64,000 nt of DNA. It comes from Piper betle (taxonomy: Eukaryota; Streptophyta; Magnoliopsida; Piperales; Piperaceae). The translations under genes and the position numbers were made by a program. The DNA lies in the NCBI GenBank assembly GCA_033002965.1, contig JAURVB010012350.1, forward strand, positions 1 through 64,000. Reading direction: 5' to 3'. This document shows positions 60,835 to 64,000 of the stretch, in pieces. The notes beneath the pieces were generated by a model, which saw only the letters and a program-made list of their open reading frames with translations, was not told where the DNA came from and did no database searches. Positions within the stretch are counted from its first letter, which is position 1, and each line of letters begins with the position of its first letter.

Positions 60835-62112
60835 ATTTTAACACAAGGAGGTTCTACTAAAACTGATACACAACAGTTATATCCTCTACTACCTCAATAG
60901 TCGTATACATCTTCACTGACTATAGTGGCACCAACATGGCGATGTTCTGCTTGTGATGCTGTCAATATCAAAACTTATTGATTCTATACTTCCTATGCCT
61001 GTTCTGACATTATCATCATCCTTCTCCTTCGTTCTGATTCCTACTACTAACTCGGCGGGAAAGCCTAGCTCACCCTAAGGGCCTACTGGGTTGGTCAAGC
61101 AGATACTCTAGAGTATCGCAAGGTGCTAGTCTAGGTTATATCTAGAAAAACTACATCGAGGGAAAGGCCCACCTACTAGCATCTACTAATATCTCTCTGA
61201 ATCTCATCTATGTGAAAGTCAACTACATGTACTCTTAGGAAACTCTATTCCTTGTCTTACAACCATCCTAAGGTGTGCTATGAGTCTCTTGTTAGGTACG
61301 AGTGTATAGGCTAATAGTTGCATGGCTCACTGTGGCCAGTCTAAATCCAACTCTCAGGTGTCTGTGTATAAGGAACTAGATTGCTCACTGGGTCCTAGTT
61401 GACTCGGTCTTGAGTCAAGTATCTCACTCTGTTCTATAAGAGAACCAGGATAGCTGCTATGACTCTAATGTATACTATGGCTCTGGTGGCTATCTATACA
61501 ACCACTAACTATTATTGAAAGGAGATCTCTAGGATGGAATAGAGGCAAGAACACCTGTACATACACAACGTGTCTTAAGGAGTATGATAACATACTCCGG
61601 TGTCTAGCATGCACTTTGGTCAATGTATACTCATCTCAATCTTCTGGCTAACTAATAGTAAAACAAATATATTTAGAGGGGTGGGTAGAAATTCTCAAGT
61701 GAAAACTCTATTCTGTCTAACATCTTTGATTATAGGAAAGGAGACTAAATCTCATAAAAATCTTGTCCCACTACTCATGAACTCTCAATAAGTGATATCT
61801 CGCCCTCACATGTCATATCTAATGCTAGGTAAATGGGGAATCCACTAGGCTAAGAAAAACTTGCCACATAGGTATGTCACTCTAATCTATGGTAAGGTCG
61901 AGGTATCATGTAAATGGCAGGGGAGATGAAATCCCTATGTAGCGTATTGGGTAGCCAAAATATTGGTAGATCTATGGACTTGTCTCTAAGGTCACCAAAA
62001 TTTACTATGGAAAGATGATGTTGTGCTCTGGTCTTCTGAAATCTGGAGTAGTTGTTCCTGTAAGCACTACTTGGTTCTCAATAGCAATCACTGATTTGGC
62101 CTTGGCAGATTG
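60835..62112 (-). mobile_element. Internal region of reverse B element, no pol seen
   Basis: Sequence adjoining the polypurine tract and hence the 3' internal part of the element. Neither strand gives a reverse transcriptase, integrase or chromodomain that I can recognise; frames are short. It may be a non-coding 3' region or a heavily decayed one. The right limit is the LTR starting at 62113, which lacks a recognisable primer-binding site beside it, so the two LTRs need not be a pair. Confidence 0.5.
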
Positions 62113-64000
62113 TGTAACACCCCATTTCGGCTCACCCGTGAACCGACCCGGAAATGTCACCGGCGACCGAACCGTTCGCTAATCTACTCGATTCGGTTAA
62201 GCCAACCAGGATCTACTCTCGACGTTTCAAGATGGAGATGCAAATGTGAAATGCATGAATGGGAACAATTGGGTTCTAACGCGGTCCTACATGCATGCTA
62301 TGATGTACAAGCAAAATAAGACAAAACAACAAATGCGAAACCAAAAGAAAATATATACTATTTTATAAAAATACGATAACACATAATAATCTACCATGAC
62401 ATACAATCATTATCTCATTCATTTTTACCTGAGCCGAGTCTGAACTCCAAGGCTCCCTACTCATTCATATTTATCAGTTCGTTTCATAACAAGTAATTCA
62501 CTCAAGCAAACACATCAAAATTATCATTCACGTAGCAATAACACACCGTCATTATAGATTACACGCGGCAGGTACATGTGTGCGCGGTTCCGTGCTGCTC
62601 CTCCGCAGTCCCGACAGCTTTCATCGCTCGCATTTCTCACCTACATATATATAGAAAAACTGTCAGTAACGAGTGTTACCGGCCCGGAAAATAACTAATA
62701 TCAATCTGGCACAGGAGAGCAAACTCTCCTGTTGAAAGAAAACCATATACTTCCTCAAGAACTCTCATCAGGGCACATACGGGAGCCGTCGCCCTCGGGT
62801 CGACAGCGTCCCCCTATCTTTCACATTCTCATGCCTCGACCATTTCTCTATTGCTTCTCACGTCAAATCTCACTAGTGTAGTCCATACATATATCCGTAC
62901 TACTCATTCTCTTATTTGTGAAATCAATAAAAATGCATGTACTTATATCATAGGCTTAGGGGAAGAGGCTTGTATCAAAAATTTTTGGAGCTTAAGTTTG
63001 AAAACCAACAAGGGATCTCTTCCTTGTAGTTTTATTAAACATGTGTAGAAAACACAGCTAAATGGTCCGACATCGGAGGGATCCAATAAAACACCATTGA
63101 TGCAGCCCTACGTATAAAACACGAATAACTCAACATGCAAGGAGTTAAGTAGAGAGGGAGAGTCCTACGGACCTGTGGTGCAAGTTCCACGTGTATCTAC
63201 ACATCTACGACGAGCTCGGACTCCGAAACTTACATTGGAACCCACTACTAAGTAAAATACTAACATCTCTATATGATGCATGCTTATTGTATGTGCTTAT
63301 ATTATCAATACATCCTAATAAAGAAAATAGTGCTAACACACCTATAACTAAATATGCGGGAAGAAAATCGAGATATAATAATAATAAATAATAAATAAAT
63401 GAATAAACAAGAAAATGCACCAATAGATAATTAGATAAATAATAAATACATAAAGAAGAATAATACTCTAATCATAAAATAATAATATAATTATACTATA
63501 TAAATATATGGGTAAACAAGAGTAAATATCAATATATACTCGTGTTAGTAAACATATAAACAAATAAATTAATTTATAATAATTTAATAAATAAATAAAT
63601 AAATAATTAGTTAATACTCATTAATCATGAATATTTATAATATCATAATCATATAATACAAGAATACATAATTAAATATGAATAAATAATAACATACACA
63701 TAACGAACAAATAAATAAACAAATAAATATATAAATATATAAATAAATAAATATATACAATTTAGCAATTATAATAAAACTAATATTTATAAGTAAATAT
63801 AATAATAATAATAACAAATAATCATGTAAACATTCATCATATATGATAAACATATAAATAAAAATAAATAAATAACAATGAATAAATACATAAATAAATA
63901 TAACGTTAAATAAAGAAAAATAATCATAATATCCAATCATGCCAAATCATGTGAATATGTATTACACCTAACATAGAGATTCTCAAATTACCGAAAACGG
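62113..64000 (-). repeat. Mosaic reverse LTR: family A tail joined to family C body
   Basis: 62113-62872 matches the 3' part of A1 closely (TGTAACACCCCATTTCGGC, GGCAGGTACATGTGTG, GGCACAGGAGAGCAAACTCT). From about 62873 it matches family C (TCCATACATATATCCGTACT, GCTAAATGGTCCGACATCGG, the A/T-rich tract 63380-63920). The LTR runs off the window's right edge near the family C block TTACCGAAAACGG. Confidence 0.8.

Noticed and set aside
60835..62112. Complete reverse element between LTRs B3 and 62113
   Set aside because: No primer-binding site beside 62113 and different LTR types (B versus A/C mosaic), so pairing is not supported.

Overview
The window looks like nuclear DNA of a flowering plant, built mostly from Ty3/gypsy-type LTR retrotransposon debris. 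The evidence is LTRs of 2.5-3 kb with TG...CA ends, 5-bp target-site duplications (TSDs), an initiator-Met-tRNA primer-binding site, a CCHC zinc-knuckle gag remnant, hAT transposase remains and one split plant-type gene with a very GC-rich first exon. That GC-rich first exon hints at a monocot; this is inference only. No prokaryotic operon, CRISPR array, rRNA or tRNA gene was found.

Layout. 1-7306: fragments of LTR family B and three copies (two long, one partial) of another LTR family (M) that carries minisatellites. 7307-13766: a forward LTR of family C split by a reverse solo LTR of the same family, which is itself split by a 723-bp solo LTR of an unrelated family. 13767-34963: a nest at least five layers deep. 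A reverse C LTR holds a forward C LTR, which holds a reverse C solo LTR and another forward C LTR. The latter holds a 10.1-kb gypsy element (E1, 22495-32613), and E1 holds a solo LTR (A1) and a tandem array of a miniature retrotransposon (TRIM). Exact 5-bp TSDs support five insertions in 7307-32613: ACCAT, CTGCC twice, TGCTT and CTAGA. A sixth is imperfect (TATTT/TGTTT).

35535-36890: the one recognisable host gene, a plant Abraxas (FAM175, MPN-minus) homologue. It has two apparent single-base frameshifts in exon 1 and a stop in exon 2. 36900-47586: low-copy-looking DNA with a degenerate 300-400 bp tandem repeat, a decayed hAT transposase on the minus strand and a second TRIM with a fold-back LTR (TSD AATAA). 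47587-64000: a family B solo LTR (TSD GTTGC), a truncated forward family A LTR, unrecognised exon-like fragments, a reverse family B 3' LTR with its polypurine tract and about 1.3 kb of internal DNA, and a mosaic A/C LTR running off the end.

No element shows an intact gag-pol, so everything mobile here is a solo LTR, a deletion derivative or a non-autonomous TRIM. The most unusual points are the head-to-tail TRIM array with higher-order duplication, the near match between the TRIM 3' end and the gypsy 3' ends in the same window, LTRs that are mosaics of families A, B and C around an interchangeable middle segment, and a palindromic GACTCGAGTC motif recurring through the LTRs.
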